From contig JAFXSM010000036.1 of the NCBI GenBank assembly GCA_017525605.1, positions 1 to 64,000 on the forward strand: a stretch of DNA of 64,000 nucleotides. The letters are read 5' to 3'. The stretch comes from Treponema sp. (GTDB taxonomy: Bacteria > Spirochaetota > Spirochaetia > Treponematales > Treponemataceae). The notes beneath the pieces were generated by a model, which searched no databases, had not been told where the DNA came from, and saw only the letters and a program-made list of their open reading frames with translations. The position numbers and the translations under genes were made by a program. Shown here one piece after another: positions 36,811-44,787 of this stretch (the first letter of the stretch is position 1; each line of letters starts with the position of its first letter).

Positions 36811-37293
36811 ATGCGTTGTCCATACTGCGGAAAACTCGACGACAAAGTCCTCGAATCGCGACCGATGGCAAACGGAGAAGCAATCAGAAGAAGAAGAGAA
36901 TGCATCTCGTGCGGATATCGTTTCACAAGCTATGAAAGAATAGAAGAAAAACAATTCATGGTCGTAAAGAAAGACGGACGCAGGCAGCCATTCGACAGAA
37001 CTAAAATCGAAAAGGGAATTGAGCGCGCGCTGGAAAAACGCCCCGTTCCGACAAACACAGTCGAGAACCTCGTCAACGAAATCGAAGAACAGGCAGTGAT
37101 GAAAGGAAAAGCCTCTCACGAAATATCGACGACAGAACTCGGAGAGCTTGTACTGGAACACCTCAACAACATCGACAAAGTCGCGTACATCAGGTTCGCT
37201 TCAGTTTACAGGCATTTCGAAAACCTGGACGAATTCATAACGGAAGTGAAAAAAATCGGGAAGAAGGCGAAGGCAGCAAAGCAGGAAAAATAA
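36811..37293 (+). CDS. nrdR: Transcriptional repressor NrdR
   Basis: NrdR senses ATP/dATP through an ATP-cone and represses ribonucleotide reductase genes. The 160 residues contain the N-terminal zinc ribbon MRCPYCG...CISCGYRF with the four cysteines, then MVVKKDGRRQPFDRTKIEKG, the start of the ATP-cone. A GGAGG ribosome site lies eight bases upstream. No nrd gene is in the window, so its targets are elsewhere. The C-terminal 20 residues (KKIGKKAKAAKQEK) form a basic tail. Confidence 0.96.
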   Translation: MRCPYCGKLDDKVLESRPMANGEAIRRRRECISCGYRFTSYERIEEKQFMVVKKDGRRQPFDRTKIEKGIERALEKRPVPTNTVENLVNEIEEQAVMKGKASHEISTTELGELVLEHLNNIDKVAYIRFASVYRHFENLDEFITEVKKIGKKAKAAKQEK

Positions 37294-37349
37294 TCCGCAA
37301 AAAATTCGAAAAAAAAATAAAAAAAAGTGAAAAAAATGTTCAGAAGCTG

Positions 37350-37379
37350 TTGACAAAAAATATCAGTTTTTGGTATATT
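37350..37379 (+). promoter_or_regulatory. Sigma-70-type promoter of the CAT-anticodon tRNA
   Basis: TTGACA (37350-37355) and TATATT (37374-37379) are separated by 18 bases, and the tRNA begins 16 bases after the -10. A long A-rich stretch lies just upstream and may act as an UP element. Confidence 0.75.
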
Positions 37380-37394
37380 ATATTCATCAGTTAC

Positions 37395-37467
37395 GGGGGC
37401 ATAGTCCAGCTGGTAGAACACCGGACTCATATTCCGTATGTCATAGGTTCAAATCCTATTGCCCCTA
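37395..37467 (+). tRNA. tRNA with CAT anticodon (Met, or Ile if lysidine-modified)
   Basis: The 73-nt cloverleaf has acceptor GGGGGCA / TGCCCCT, a T-arm ATAGGTTCAAATCCTAT and anticodon loop CTCATAT. CCA is not encoded. The CAT anticodon is shared by elongator Met, initiator Met and lysidine-modified Ile tRNAs; the G1-U72 wobble and the rest fit elongator Met best, but this is not certain. Confidence 0.88.
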
Positions 37468-37472
37468 CCTAA

Positions 37473-37506
37473 AACCTACTTGTTCAAAAGAACAAGTAGG
37501 TTTTTT
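37473..37506 (+). terminator. Rho-independent terminator after the CAT-anticodon tRNA
   Basis: AACCTACTTGTTC pairs perfectly with GAACAAGTAGGTT around an AAAA loop, followed by a run of six T. Confidence 0.95.
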
Positions 37507-37549
37507 CATTTACGCGGAATTTTCCGCAAATTAAAAAAAAGGAGTCTTT

Positions 37550-38506
37550 ATGTTTGAGGCTGAAAAATTCGACACACCGTTCAAGGGTCGCTCCCTTCTG
37601 ACTTGGCTCGACTACTCGCCGGAAGAAATCCTGCAGATACTCGATTACGCTTTCCTTGTGAAAAAACAAGCGCACAACGGAGAAGTCCACCAGCGTTTCT
37701 TGGGCAAGACAATCGCCTTGATTTTCGAAAAACGCTCAACACGAACACGCTCTTCGTTCGAGACGGCATTCGGAGAAGAAGGCGGGCATCCGGTTTTCAT
37801 GTCAACTGAAGACATCCAGCTAGGCGGAAAAGAAAGCGTCGAGGACACGGCGAAAGTTCTCGGAAGGATGTTCAGCGCAATCGAATTCAGGGGCTTCAAG
37901 CAGGAGCACGTCAAAAAGCTCGCGGAATATTCGGGAGTGCCTGTCATAAACGGCCTGACGGATGACTACCACCCTACCCAAGTTCTTGCCGACATAATGA
38001 CCCTCAAGGAAACATTCGGAAAGCTCAAGGGACTGAAATGGGCATTCTGCGGAGACGGAAGAAACAACGTCGCACGCTCGCTCATGATAATCTCGGCGAA
38101 ACTCGGAATCGATTTTGCGATTTACAGCCCGAAAGAGCTTTTTCCGCCGGAAGACATTCAGGAAATATGCAGGCCAATCGCAGAAGCGAGCGGTTCCAAG
38201 ATAGAAATTTCAGACAAAATTTCAGTTGTAAAAAACGCAGACTGCCTTTATACTGATGTATGGGTTTCGATGGGCGAAGAGTCGCTCAAAGAAGAAAGAA
38301 CCAAATTGCTTTCACCGTATCAGGTAAATGCCGAGCTTATGGCTGCAACAGGAAAGACAAGCACGATTTTCATGCATTGCCTCCCGGCAGTGAAAGGTCA
38401 GGAAGTTACTGAACAGGTTTTCGACAGTCCTGCAAGCAAGGTGTGGGACGAGGCCGAGAATCGAAAGCATACGATAAAGGCAATAATGCTTGCACTTATC
38501 AAATAA
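37550..38506 (+). CDS. argF: Ornithine carbamoyltransferase
   Basis: The enzyme joins carbamoyl phosphate and ornithine to citrulline, or runs in reverse in arginine catabolism (as ArcB). The 318-residue protein has the carbamoyl-phosphate motif KRSTRTRSSFE near 62, HPTQVLADIMTL near 143, FMHCLPAVKG near 277 and a DEAENR C-terminal segment. An AAAGGAG ribosome site precedes ATG 37550. No other arginine gene is adjacent, so biosynthetic versus catabolic use is open; I use argF as the family name. Confidence 0.94.
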   Translation: MFEAEKFDTPFKGRSLLTWLDYSPEEILQILDYAFLVKKQAHNGEVHQRFLGKTIALIFEKRSTRTRSSFETAFGEEGGHPVFMSTEDIQLGGKESVEDTAKVLGRMFSAIEFRGFKQEHVKKLAEYSGVPVINGLTDDYHPTQVLADIMTLKETFGKLKGLKWAFCGDGRNNVARSLMIISAKLGIDFAIYSPKELFPPEDIQEICRPIAEASGSKIEISDKISVVKNADCLYTDVWVSMGEESLKEERTKLLSPYQVNAELMAATGKTSTIFMHCLPAVKGQEVTEQVFDSPASKVWDEAENRKHTIKAIMLALIK

Positions 38507-38538
38507 CAAATTTTTTGTGCAAGAAAAGGAGTTTTTGT

Positions 38539-38979
38539 ATGAAAAAATCACTTATCATTTCGGCACTGCTTTTTGCAGCATTCGCGTTCTCTTCTTTTGC
38601 TCAGGAAAGCAAATCTGAAAGAGAATACAAATATCCGTTCACAGAAGCAGGCATTTCTTACCACAACGTAACTGTTTACAAAGTTCTTGACCATAAAGAC
38701 GCTTATGTCGTCATGTATGCAAAGGGGCACAGCTCAGTCGGAACAGTAACAATTCCGAAGGCTTGGTACTCAACAGACGGCAATAAGGGTGCAAAGTTGT
38801 CATTCAGACCACTTCCAAAGGGAATGGCACCTTGGATGACAGTCATCAAGAAGGAAGGCAACTTCAACCACGTGATGCTCACGATGCCAACAGCAAGGTC
38901 TCATGCAGCATGGGGCGTGGCAGACAGCAGCGTTACGGTTGACGATGCAAACAAAGAAACACTTGAAATCGCTTACTAA
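38539..38979 (+). CDS. Small secreted protein of unknown function (146 aa)
   Basis: The product opens with a textbook signal peptide, MKKSLIISALLFAAFAFSSF followed by AQ, giving a mature part of about 125 residues rich in beta-like stretches (YHNVTVYKVLDHKDAYVVMY). I know no named domain. An AAAGGAG site lies eight bases upstream, and a strong terminator follows the stop, so it is probably one transcript by itself. Codons use GCT, TCT and GCA freely, like the flagellin and trigger-factor genes here and unlike most neighbours, which hints at high expression. A periplasmic or surface role is inferred. Confidence 0.8.
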   Translation: MKKSLIISALLFAAFAFSSFAQESKSEREYKYPFTEAGISYHNVTVYKVLDHKDAYVVMYAKGHSSVGTVTIPKAWYSTDGNKGAKLSFRPLPKGMAPWMTVIKKEGNFNHVMLTMPTARSHAAWGVADSSVTVDDANKETLEIAY

Positions 38980-39003
38980 GCTATAAATCTTCAAAACTTC
39001 AGT

Positions 39004-39040
39004 AAGAGCTACCGAACATACGGTGGCTCTTATTTTTTCT
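39004..39040 (+). terminator. Rho-independent terminator after the small secreted-protein gene
   Basis: AAGAGCTACCG (39004-39014) pairs with CGGTGGCTCTT (39021-39031) with one G-U pair; a T-run follows. Confidence 0.9.
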
Positions 39041-39056
39041 AAAGTACGCAAAAAAA

Positions 39057-40037
39057 ATGGAAATAATTTCAGACAACAAAATACAGGAATTCTCACAATT
39101 CGTAGATTCACACGAATTTTTCTACATAATCGGACACAAAGAGCCGGACGGAGACGCAATATTCAGCAGCCTAGGAATGGCGGATTTAATCGAAAAGAAG
39201 GGAAAAAGATATCAGCTTCTGTCGGCAGGACCATTCAAACGCACGGAGATAAGGCAGAAGGCGGATTTGTTCTCCAACGCAGCAAAAAAACTCAGCGACG
39301 AGGAAAAATCAAAGGCGGCACTCATCGTCATAGACTGCTCGGAGGAATCTAGATTCGGCGACATCGAAGGCGACCTTACGAACATCGACACATACATAAT
39401 AGACCACCACAGGACATCGCAGGGCGGAGAAAATTCGATAATCGACCCGACCTCCCCGGCAACGGCATGCCTAGTCCAGCAGATATACGAGAAAACAATC
39501 GGTTCGATTCCAAAAAACGTGGCAGAAAATCTTTTCTTCGGATTGTCAACTGACACCGGATATTTCAGGTTCCTGAAAGAGGATTCGGCGGAAGTGTTCA
39601 GGCAGGCGGCAAGGCTCGTCGATGCCGGCGCAAACCCGAGAAAAACCTACGACGAGATGACAGCAGGCAAAGCATACAGCACAAGAAAACTGCTCGGACT
39701 GATGCTCGGACGCGCAGAGCGGAAATTCAACAACAAGCTGATTGTGACATACGAAACGATGGAGGACACCAAAAAACTCGGTCAGGAAGGACGAGACAGC
39801 GACGCATTGTACTCGCTGCTCCTTTCGGTCGATGAAGTTGAGGCGGTGCTTTTCGTAAGGCAGGACACGGAAACGACATGCACGGCTGGATTCAGGTCAC
39901 GCGACAAAGTTGACGTAAGCGCGATTGCCGCAAAATTCGGCGGCGGCGGACACAAGAACGCAGCGGGATTGAGCATGGAAGGGAAGCTCGACAAAGTAAT
40001 CCCGATGATTTGCGCAGAATTTCAAAAAATTTTGTAA
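39057..40037 (+). CDS. DHH/DHHA1 phosphoesterase, NrnA-like (nanoRNase / pAp phosphatase)
   Basis: NrnA-type enzymes degrade 2- to 5-nt RNA and remove the 3'-phosphate of pAp. Motifs in order are IIGHKEPDGDAIFSS near 24-38, VIDCSEESRFGD near 103, the DHH box IIDHHRTSQGG near 122, a DTGYFRF motif near 165, and DHHA1 GGGGHKNAAGLSM near 302. The 326 residues match the family. The ATG lacks a clear ribosome site and lies just after the terminator of the previous gene. A terminator follows its stop, so it may be transcribed alone. Confidence 0.9.
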   Translation: MEIISDNKIQEFSQFVDSHEFFYIIGHKEPDGDAIFSSLGMADLIEKKGKRYQLLSAGPFKRTEIRQKADLFSNAAKKLSDEEKSKAALIVIDCSEESRFGDIEGDLTNIDTYIIDHHRTSQGGENSIIDPTSPATACLVQQIYEKTIGSIPKNVAENLFFGLSTDTGYFRFLKEDSAEVFRQAARLVDAGANPRKTYDEMTAGKAYSTRKLLGLMLGRAERKFNNKLIVTYETMEDTKKLGQEGRDSDALYSLLLSVDEVEAVLFVRQDTETTCTAGFRSRDKVDVSAIAAKFGGGGHKNAAGLSMEGKLDKVIPMICAEFQKIL

Positions 40038-40083
40038 TTTTTTTTCATCAAAAAACAAATTTTGACCTAGCAAGCACAAGAAA

Positions 40084-40119
40084 AACACCGAATTCAGCCA
40101 AAAATTCGGTGTTTTTTTA
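40084..40119 (+). terminator. Rho-independent terminator after the NrnA-like gene
   Basis: ACACCGAATT pairs with AATTCGGTGT around an eight-base loop, followed by seven T. Confidence 0.93.
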
Positions 40120-40235
40120 TTGAGATTTTGGAGATTTTTCTCCCCTGCAAAGATTTTTCCGACTTCTTTTATGTTTTTTCTGCGATTTTCGACGATTTTT
40201 CACACTTTTTTATAAAAAACTCCAAATTTTCCACA

Positions 40236-40251
40236 TGGCACGGAATTTGCT
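40236..40251 (+). promoter_or_regulatory. Consensus sigma-54 (RpoN) promoter
   Basis: TGGCACGGAATTTGCT fits the -24/-12 consensus TGGCACG-N4-TTGCW at every fixed position, with the GG and GC dinucleotides exactly 12 bases apart. It lies 34 bases before the ATG of the sigma-factor-like gene, which places the start site near 40262. It is intergenic, past the previous terminator, so the position makes sense. Confidence 0.85.
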
Positions 40252-40284
40252 CCTTTTTAGATATCTGAAAACCGGAGATAGAAA

Positions 40285-41181
40285 ATGAAAAAAGTAGAAA
40301 TGAACGAGATTCCGCAGCTGCTGGAATCGGAAAAAATCACAAAGGAGGAAGCGGCGAAATGGATTTGGACAAACGTGTACTTCTCACCGGAAAAGTACAA
40401 CCTGAAAGAGCTTGACGAAGACAGCCTGAGCGACTTTCTGCTTCAGTACAGGCACCGCTTTGCGCATCTGATCGAGATGTACGACAAGAATCGGGCGGAC
40501 TTCACGACATTCATCAGAAGCTGCATGATGCAGTTCAAGAACACATGGAAGAGAAAATCCGCGAAATCATGGGCAGAGGCGAAGAGCCTTGAGCAGATGC
40601 TCGAAAACACTGCACTCTCGATTGCGGACTACGAATCAGATCCTGCGCTGATTCTCGAAGAAGATGAAGAAGAAATGCTGAACGTTAAAAAGGACGCGAA
40701 AGAAGTCAGGGAAACCGCTCTCATACTGGCACTTAAAGCCTGCAACGACATCGACGACGACTCGATAAAAAAGCTCAGCAAATTCATCCGGAAAAGCGAA
40801 GTCGAAATCCACGAGCTAATCAGCAAACTCAGGAGCACAATGCAAAAGAAAGAGCAGATTCAGAACCTGATGATAAGAAGGCGGGACAAATCCTTTTTCA
40901 AGAAGCGGAAATTTGACATCGAACTCAGCCAGCTGGAAAAAGGCTGCGGGGAGTACACGAAAGTGAAGAAACTCTATGAAAGCCAGCTGAAAAACTGGAA
41001 AAAATCGAACGAAACACTGACGCACAGATACGTCATGTCGCCTCAGAACCAGGAAATAGCGAAAATCATGGGAATCTCAGTCCGAAAAGTCTATTACTGC
41101 ATCTCGCACGCAAAAGACGAGGAGAAGATGAAAATTTTCCAGCAAGTTTTCAAAGAAAGCATGCCCGAGCCAGAGCAGTAA
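40285..41181 (+). CDS. Sigma-factor-like HTH protein of unknown function (298 aa)
   Basis: The protein is soluble, charged and largely helical. The N-terminal 100 residues (DFLLQYRHRFAHLIEMYDKN, then TTFIRSCMMQFKNTWKRK) recall sigma-70 region 2, where a short conserved helix binds core polymerase. Near the C-terminus, PQNQEIAKIMGISVRKVYYC resembles a region 4 helix-turn-helix. The segment 155-240 is unlike standard sigma factors and has a basic patch (MIRRRDKSFFKKRKF). It is preceded by a perfect sigma-54 promoter. It could be a treponeme-specific alternative sigma factor or a sigma-like regulator; I am not certain of either. Confidence 0.72.
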   Translation: MKKVEMNEIPQLLESEKITKEEAAKWIWTNVYFSPEKYNLKELDEDSLSDFLLQYRHRFAHLIEMYDKNRADFTTFIRSCMMQFKNTWKRKSAKSWAEAKSLEQMLENTALSIADYESDPALILEEDEEEMLNVKKDAKEVRETALILALKACNDIDDDSIKKLSKFIRKSEVEIHELISKLRSTMQKKEQIQNLMIRRRDKSFFKKRKFDIELSQLEKGCGEYTKVKKLYESQLKNWKKSNETLTHRYVMSPQNQEIAKIMGISVRKVYYCISHAKDEEKMKIFQQVFKESMPEPEQ

Positions 41182-41223
41182 AAAAATGAGCGTCTCGGAT
41201 GCGGAAACTCCGTGTCCCGAAAA

Positions 41224-41262
41224 CAGACCTGCTCCGAAACGAAAATTCATTGGGCAGGTCTG
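41224..41262 (+). other. Hairpin between the sigma-like gene and rdgB
   Basis: CAGACCTGC (41224-41232) pairs with GCAGGTCTG (41254-41262) around a 21-base loop that begins TCCGAAAC. No T-run follows, so termination would be weak. The stem and loop resemble hairpins at 48789 and 61094. Confidence 0.65.
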
Positions 41263-41288
41263 ATGTAGACAACGCAAAGAAAATAAAT

Positions 41289-41933
41289 ATGATAAAAAAC
41301 ATGAAACTATATTTAGCATCAGGAAACGAACACAAAAGAATCGAAATGCAGCAAATTCTCCCGGAATTTGAAATTTTGATTCCAAAAGACGAAGGCATTG
41401 AATTCGAACCGGAAGAAACCGGCTCGACATTCTACGAAAACAGCATGATAAAGGCGAAAGCTCTGTGGGACATCGTAAAAGCCCCTGTCATAGCCGATGA
41501 TTCAGGAATCTGCGTTGACGCGCTCGGCGGCGCACCCGGAATTTACACGTCGAGATACGCAGGACCGGAATTCATGAAAGGACGGCCAGACGGAAAGAAG
41601 ATTCCGCAGGACGAGCAGAACAGGCTTCTGATAGAGCAGCTGAACGCGGCGAAATCGGACAACAGGTCGTGCCACTACACCTGCTCCATCGTGCTTATGC
41701 TCAATCCTGACCGTTTTTTCGTCGCTCAGGAAACTTTCGAGGGAAAGCTTATTGACTCAATCGAAAAGCAGGCCGGAACCGGCGGATTCGGATACGACCC
41801 GATTGTTTTTCTTCCAGAGTACGGAAAAACCGTCGCGGAGATTTCTGCAGACGAAAAAAACAGGATTTCACACAGGGGAAAGGCTGTAAAAATCATAAAA
41901 ACGATTCTATCGGCACTTTTCGAAAAAAAATAA
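41289..41933 (+). CDS. rdgB: Non-canonical purine NTP pyrophosphatase (RdgB/HAM1 family)
   Basis: RdgB hydrolyses dITP, ITP and XTP to monophosphates, keeping deaminated purines out of DNA. The 214 residues include LYLASGNEHKRIEMQ at the start, FYENSMIKAKAL near 50, the core ADDSGICVDALGGAPGIYTS near 71-90, and GFGYDPIVFLPE near 165. The final ISHRGKAVKI segment is also typical. I chose ATG 41289; ATG 41301 (MKLYLASGN) is equally good by family alignment. No ribosome site is obvious for either. Confidence 0.93.
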   Translation: MIKNMKLYLASGNEHKRIEMQQILPEFEILIPKDEGIEFEPEETGSTFYENSMIKAKALWDIVKAPVIADDSGICVDALGGAPGIYTSRYAGPEFMKGRPDGKKIPQDEQNRLLIEQLNAAKSDNRSCHYTCSIVLMLNPDRFFVAQETFEGKLIDSIEKQAGTGGFGYDPIVFLPEYGKTVAEISADEKNRISHRGKAVKIIKTILSALFEKK

Positions 41934-41953
41934 GAGAATTTTTCAAAAAAAAA

Positions 41954-41981
41954 TTGATTTTTTTTTGAAGACGTTTATAAT
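41954..41981 (+). promoter_or_regulatory. Sigma-70-type promoter of flaB1
   Basis: TTGATT (41954-41959) and TATAAT (41976-41981) are 16 bases apart. This predicts a leader of about 165 nt before the flaB1 ATG at 42153. I did not find a convincing sigma-28 element here, although FlaB genes of other spirochaetes often have one. Confidence 0.65.
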
Positions 41982-41989
41982 AGTCTTAT

Positions 41990-42052
41990 GCGATTGATGA
42001 GTTACACTTAATATAACTTCGTTGAAGCATTCAAAGTGAATTAATCCGTCGC
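41990..42052 (+). promoter_or_regulatory. Structured part of the flaB1 5' leader
   Basis: GCGATTGATGAGTTACACTT and the reverse complement of AAGTGAATTAATCCGTCGC align as the two arms of an imperfect stem. It starts near the predicted start site and would sit at the 5' end of the mRNA, where such stems protect transcripts. Confidence 0.5.
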
Positions 42053-42105
42053 AGAAGAAAACGGGTGTAGCCTTGTAATACATTTTGTTTTCTTTAAATA
42101 CACAA

Positions 42106-42143
42106 ACGGACAGAAAGGATTCTGTTCAAGATATTTCCACGGA
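42106..42143 (+). promoter_or_regulatory. Candidate CsrA-binding sites in the flaB1 leader
   Basis: Three ANGGA cores lie at 42106-42110 (ACGGA), 42115-42119 (AAGGA) and 42139-42143 (ACGGA). The last overlaps the GGAGG ribosome site ten bases before the ATG. A site over the Shine-Dalgarno plus one upstream is the layout by which CsrA represses flagellin (hag) translation in Bacillus. csrA and fliW are 8 kb downstream. Confidence 0.55.
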
Positions 42144-42152
42144 GGAAAAACT

Positions 42153-43013
42153 ATGGTAATCAACCACAACATGTCAGCAATGTATTCTAGCCGCCAGACT
42201 GGAATCACACACTTGAACCTCACAAAAGACATGGAGAAGCTCTCATCAGGAGAGAAAATCAATCGTGCTGGAGACGATGCTTCAGGACTCGCAGTATCAG
42301 AGAAAATGCGTTCTCAGATTCGCGGTTTGAACAAAGCATCTCAGAACGCACAGAACGGAATCAGTTTCATCCAGACAACAGAAGGCTACTTGCAGGAAAC
42401 AACTGACATCGTTCAGAGAATCCGCGAACTTGCAGTTCAGTCATCGAACGGTATCTATACTGACGAAGACCGCATGCAGATTCAGGTTGAGGTTTCTGCT
42501 CTCGTATCAGAGGTTGACCGCATCGCTTCACAGGCACAGTTCAACGGAATGAACATGTTGACTGGTCGTTTCGCACAGTCTAACGGCGAGAACACAGTCA
42601 CAGCATCTATGTGGTTCCACATCGGTGCAAACATGGATCAGAGAGTTCAGGCTTTCATCGGAACAATGACAGCAGCTGCTCTCGGTCTCAAAGACGTCGC
42701 AGGAGAGGAAAAACTTTCTCTCGCAACTCCAGAAACAGCAAACCGCGCTATCGGAACTCTCGACGAGAGTCTCAAGAAGATTAACAAGCAGAGAGCTGAT
42801 CTCGGTGCATATCAGAACCGCCTTGAGCACACAGTCAAGGGAGTTAACATTGCAGCTGAGAACCTTCAGGCTTCTGAGTCTCGAATCCGCGATACAGACA
42901 TGGCTTCACAGGTCGTTGACTACACTAAGAACCAGGTCCTTACACAGTCAGGCACAGCTATGCTCGCACAGGCTAACTCACAGGCTCAGACAGTACTCTC
43001 TTTGCTCAGATAG
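42153..43013 (+). CDS. flaB: Flagellar core filament protein FlaB, copy 1
   Basis: FlaB forms the core of the periplasmic flagellar filament. The 286-residue protein has the conserved D0/D1 ends: [18 protein letters not shown] and [20 protein letters not shown] at the start, and [17 protein letters not shown] and [20 protein letters not shown] at the end. The variable D2/D3 domain of enteric flagellins is absent, leaving only about 20 non-conserved residues near 145-165, as in all spirochaete FlaBs. No signal peptide is present; export is by the flagellar apparatus. The GGAGG ribosome site carries a CsrA core. A strong terminator follows. Codon use suggests very high expression. Confidence 0.97.
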   Translation: MVINHNMSAMYSSRQTGITHLNLTKDMEKLSSGEKINRAGDDASGLAVSEKMRSQIRGLNKASQNAQNGISFIQTTEGYLQETTDIVQRIRELAVQSSNGIYTDEDRMQIQVEVSALVSEVDRIASQAQFNGMNMLTGRFAQSNGENTVTASMWFHIGANMDQRVQAFIGTMTAAALGLKDVAGEEKLSLATPETANRAIGTLDESLKKINKQRADLGAYQNRLEHTVKGVNIAAENLQASESRIRDTDMASQVVDYTKNQVLTQSGTAMLAQANSQAQTVLSLLR

Positions 43014-43044
43014 AAAGAGTTTGGCTAAGGCCTAGCCCTTAAAG

Positions 43045-43087
43045 AAACGGAGGGATTCACCTTGCATAGAGTTCCTCCGTTTTTTTT
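43045..43087 (+). terminator. Rho-independent terminator after flaB1
   Basis: AAACGGAGG pairs with CCTCCGTTT around a 20-base loop, followed by eight T in total. Confidence 0.93.
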
Positions 43088-43379
43088 GGTTGAATCTGCA
43101 AAATTGTGGATTCAACCATAATTTTCTGCAAAGCAAATATGCGGTTTTAGGCATATTCATAAAGGTTGCCTGAAAAAATCGATTTTTAAGGCAAACCTAT
43201 CGTTCTTTGAAATTTACTTCATGATTTTCGCATTGTGACAGCATGAACGATTGTTGAATTTTTTTTTGATTCAGCAATTGTTTCTGCTGTATAGGCCTAA
43301 AACTTGCCGTGGAAGGCGCAAAACCCATAGCAAGCCTACACAATGCAGACATTAAGCAAGACGCTTAATGGGTCATATC

Positions 43380-43384
43380 ATGGA
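43380..43384 (+). promoter_or_regulatory. Candidate CsrA core over the flaB2 ribosome site
   Basis: ATGGA, followed by GG, gives an ANGGA core inside ATGGAGGAC, ten bases before the flaB2 ATG. As in flaB1 it overlaps the Shine-Dalgarno sequence; the neighbouring CATTAAGC stem lies directly upstream. Confidence 0.45.
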
Positions 43385-43393
43385 GGACAATTT

Positions 43394-44248
43394 ATGGTTA
43401 TCAATCACAACATGAGCTCAATGTTTGCAAATAGAACTCTCGGTCTCAGCAACGACCAGATTCAGAGCAACATTGAAAAACTTAGCTCAGGCGAAAAAAT
43501 CAACAAGGCTGGAGATGACGCATCGGGACTTGCAGTCTCTGAAAAAATGCGCAGCCAGATTCGCGGTCTCAATCAGGCTAACAGAAACATCGAAAACGGA
43601 GTTTCTTTTATCCAGACGACAGAAGGATATCTCAGGGAAACTACAGATATTCTCCAGAGAGTTCGCGAGCTTGCAGTTCAGTCTGCAAACGGAATCTACA
43701 CAGATGAAGACCGTATGCAGATTCAGGTCGAAGTTTCACAGCTCGTATCTGAAGTTGACAGAGTAGCTTCACAGGCTCAGTTCAACGGAATGAACATGCT
43801 CACTGGTGCATTTGCGAAAGATTCAGCCTCTGGACGTGTTATGCAGTTCCACATCGGAGCAAACATGGATCAGAACGCTCGTGTGTATATCGGAACCATG
43901 ACCGCACAGGCTTTGGGACTCAAAGGTGCGGAAGGCTCTGAGGAGCAGATTTCAATTGCTACTCCAGAAACAGCCAATGCTGCAATTGGCACAATCGACA
44001 ATGCGCTCTTGACTGTATCTAAGCAGAGAGCAGACCTCGGTGCATACCAGAACAGATTTGAGATGGCCTCACAGGGAGTTGCAATCGCAGCTGAGAACCT
44101 TCAGGCATCGGAATCTCTTATCCGCGATACTGACATGGCATCGACGATGGTCGAGTACACAAAGAACCAGATTCTTACACAGTCTGGAACAGCTATGCTT
44201 GCACAGGCTAACTCACAGTCACAGAATGTGCTCGCGTTGCTTCGCTAA
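43394..44248 (+). CDS. flaB: Flagellar core filament protein FlaB, copy 2
   Basis: This 284-residue second FlaB shares the conserved ends with copy 1 ([36 protein letters not shown], and the end [19 protein letters not shown]). It differs mostly in the central loop, where it has [14 protein letters not shown] instead of the copy 1 residues. ATG 43394 follows a GGAGG site; an in-frame upstream ATG at 43343 would add 17 residues that do not fit the family. Treponemes carry two or three FlaB proteins in the filament core. A large leader and its own likely promoter allow separate regulation from copy 1. Confidence 0.96.
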   Translation: MVINHNMSSMFANRTLGLSNDQIQSNIEKLSSGEKINKAGDDASGLAVSEKMRSQIRGLNQANRNIENGVSFIQTTEGYLRETTDILQRVRELAVQSANGIYTDEDRMQIQVEVSQLVSEVDRVASQAQFNGMNMLTGAFAKDSASGRVMQFHIGANMDQNARVYIGTMTAQALGLKGAEGSEEQISIATPETANAAIGTIDNALLTVSKQRADLGAYQNRFEMASQGVAIAAENLQASESLIRDTDMASTMVEYTKNQILTQSGTAMLAQANSQSQNVLALLR

Positions 44249-44308
44249 TGTTGCGTAATAAAAGAACGCTCATTAAGAGATCTCTGGATGTCGTCTTTTT
44301 TTGAGCGT

Positions 44309-44346
44309 GAGAAGGAAGAGGTGCGCCCCTCTTTCTTCTCTTTATT
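44309..44346 (+). terminator. Rho-independent terminator between flaB2 and flaG
   Basis: AGAAGGAAGAGG pairs with CCTCTTTCTTCT around a TGCGCC loop, then a T-rich tail. An outer stem AACGCTCA/TGAGCGT begins at about 44267. Confidence 0.8.
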
Positions 44347-44368
44347 TTATTTTAAAGGGGAGTTTTTT

Positions 44369-44743
44369 ATGAATACGATTAGTTCTAATCCAAAAACAGT
44401 ATTACGTTCAAATCAAATCCAGAAAAAAGCAAAAGCACCCGCTCCGACAGTAAAGCTCCCGATGGCAGATGCCGCAAACGTCGTCCAAAATTTGACAAAA
44501 AATATCGCAAAAACAAAAGAAAGTATCGAGCAGATTCAGCGAGTTTCCGATATCATACTTGGAAGAAAGACACAATTTTCTGTAGATCAGGAAACTGGCA
44601 AAGTCATAGTGTCCATAATCGATCCACAGACAAATACGGTTATCAAGGAGATACCATCTGCTGAAGAGCAAAGACTGAAGGCAAAACTCAGAAAGATGGC
44701 AGAGCGTCGCCTGACGGGGTCTGTCGTAAATCTGAATGTTTAG
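44369..44743 (+). CDS. flaG: FlaG-family flagellar protein
   Basis: FlaG proteins influence filament length or stability. The 124-residue product has the family signature in its C-terminal half: GRKTQFSVDQETGKVIVSI then DPQTNTVIKEIPSAEE. ATG 44369 follows AAAGGGGAG, and a longer in-frame start at 44288 would overlap the terminator of flaB2. fliD begins 44 bases after its stop, the common flaG-fliD order. It sits directly after the flagellins. Confidence 0.88.
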   Translation: MNTISSNPKTVLRSNQIQKKAKAPAPTVKLPMADAANVVQNLTKNIAKTKESIEQIQRVSDIILGRKTQFSVDQETGKVIVSIIDPQTNTVIKEIPSAEEQRLKAKLRKMAERRLTGSVVNLNV

Positions 44744-44787
44744 GATTGCATCTTTCAAAATCTTGAATTCAGCAGTAAAAATGTAAC

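Larger units (their letters stand above)
43014..43393 (+). other. Long intergenic region with terminator and structured flaB2 leader
   Basis: This 380-base gap holds the flaB1 terminator (43045-43087), then an imperfect stem AGGTTGCCT.../AGGCAAACCT near 43165-43200, a stem TTGTTGAATC/GATTCAGCAA around an eight-T loop near 43250-43282, and CATTAAGC (43350-43357) paired with GCTTAATG (43363-43370) just before the ribosome site. I see no open reading frame. The stems suggest a long structured flaB2 5' leader. Confidence 0.6.

Noticed and set aside
43165..43200. Riboswitch in the flaB2 leader
   Set aside because: The stems are present, but no known aptamer core can be recognised; only a structured leader is supported.
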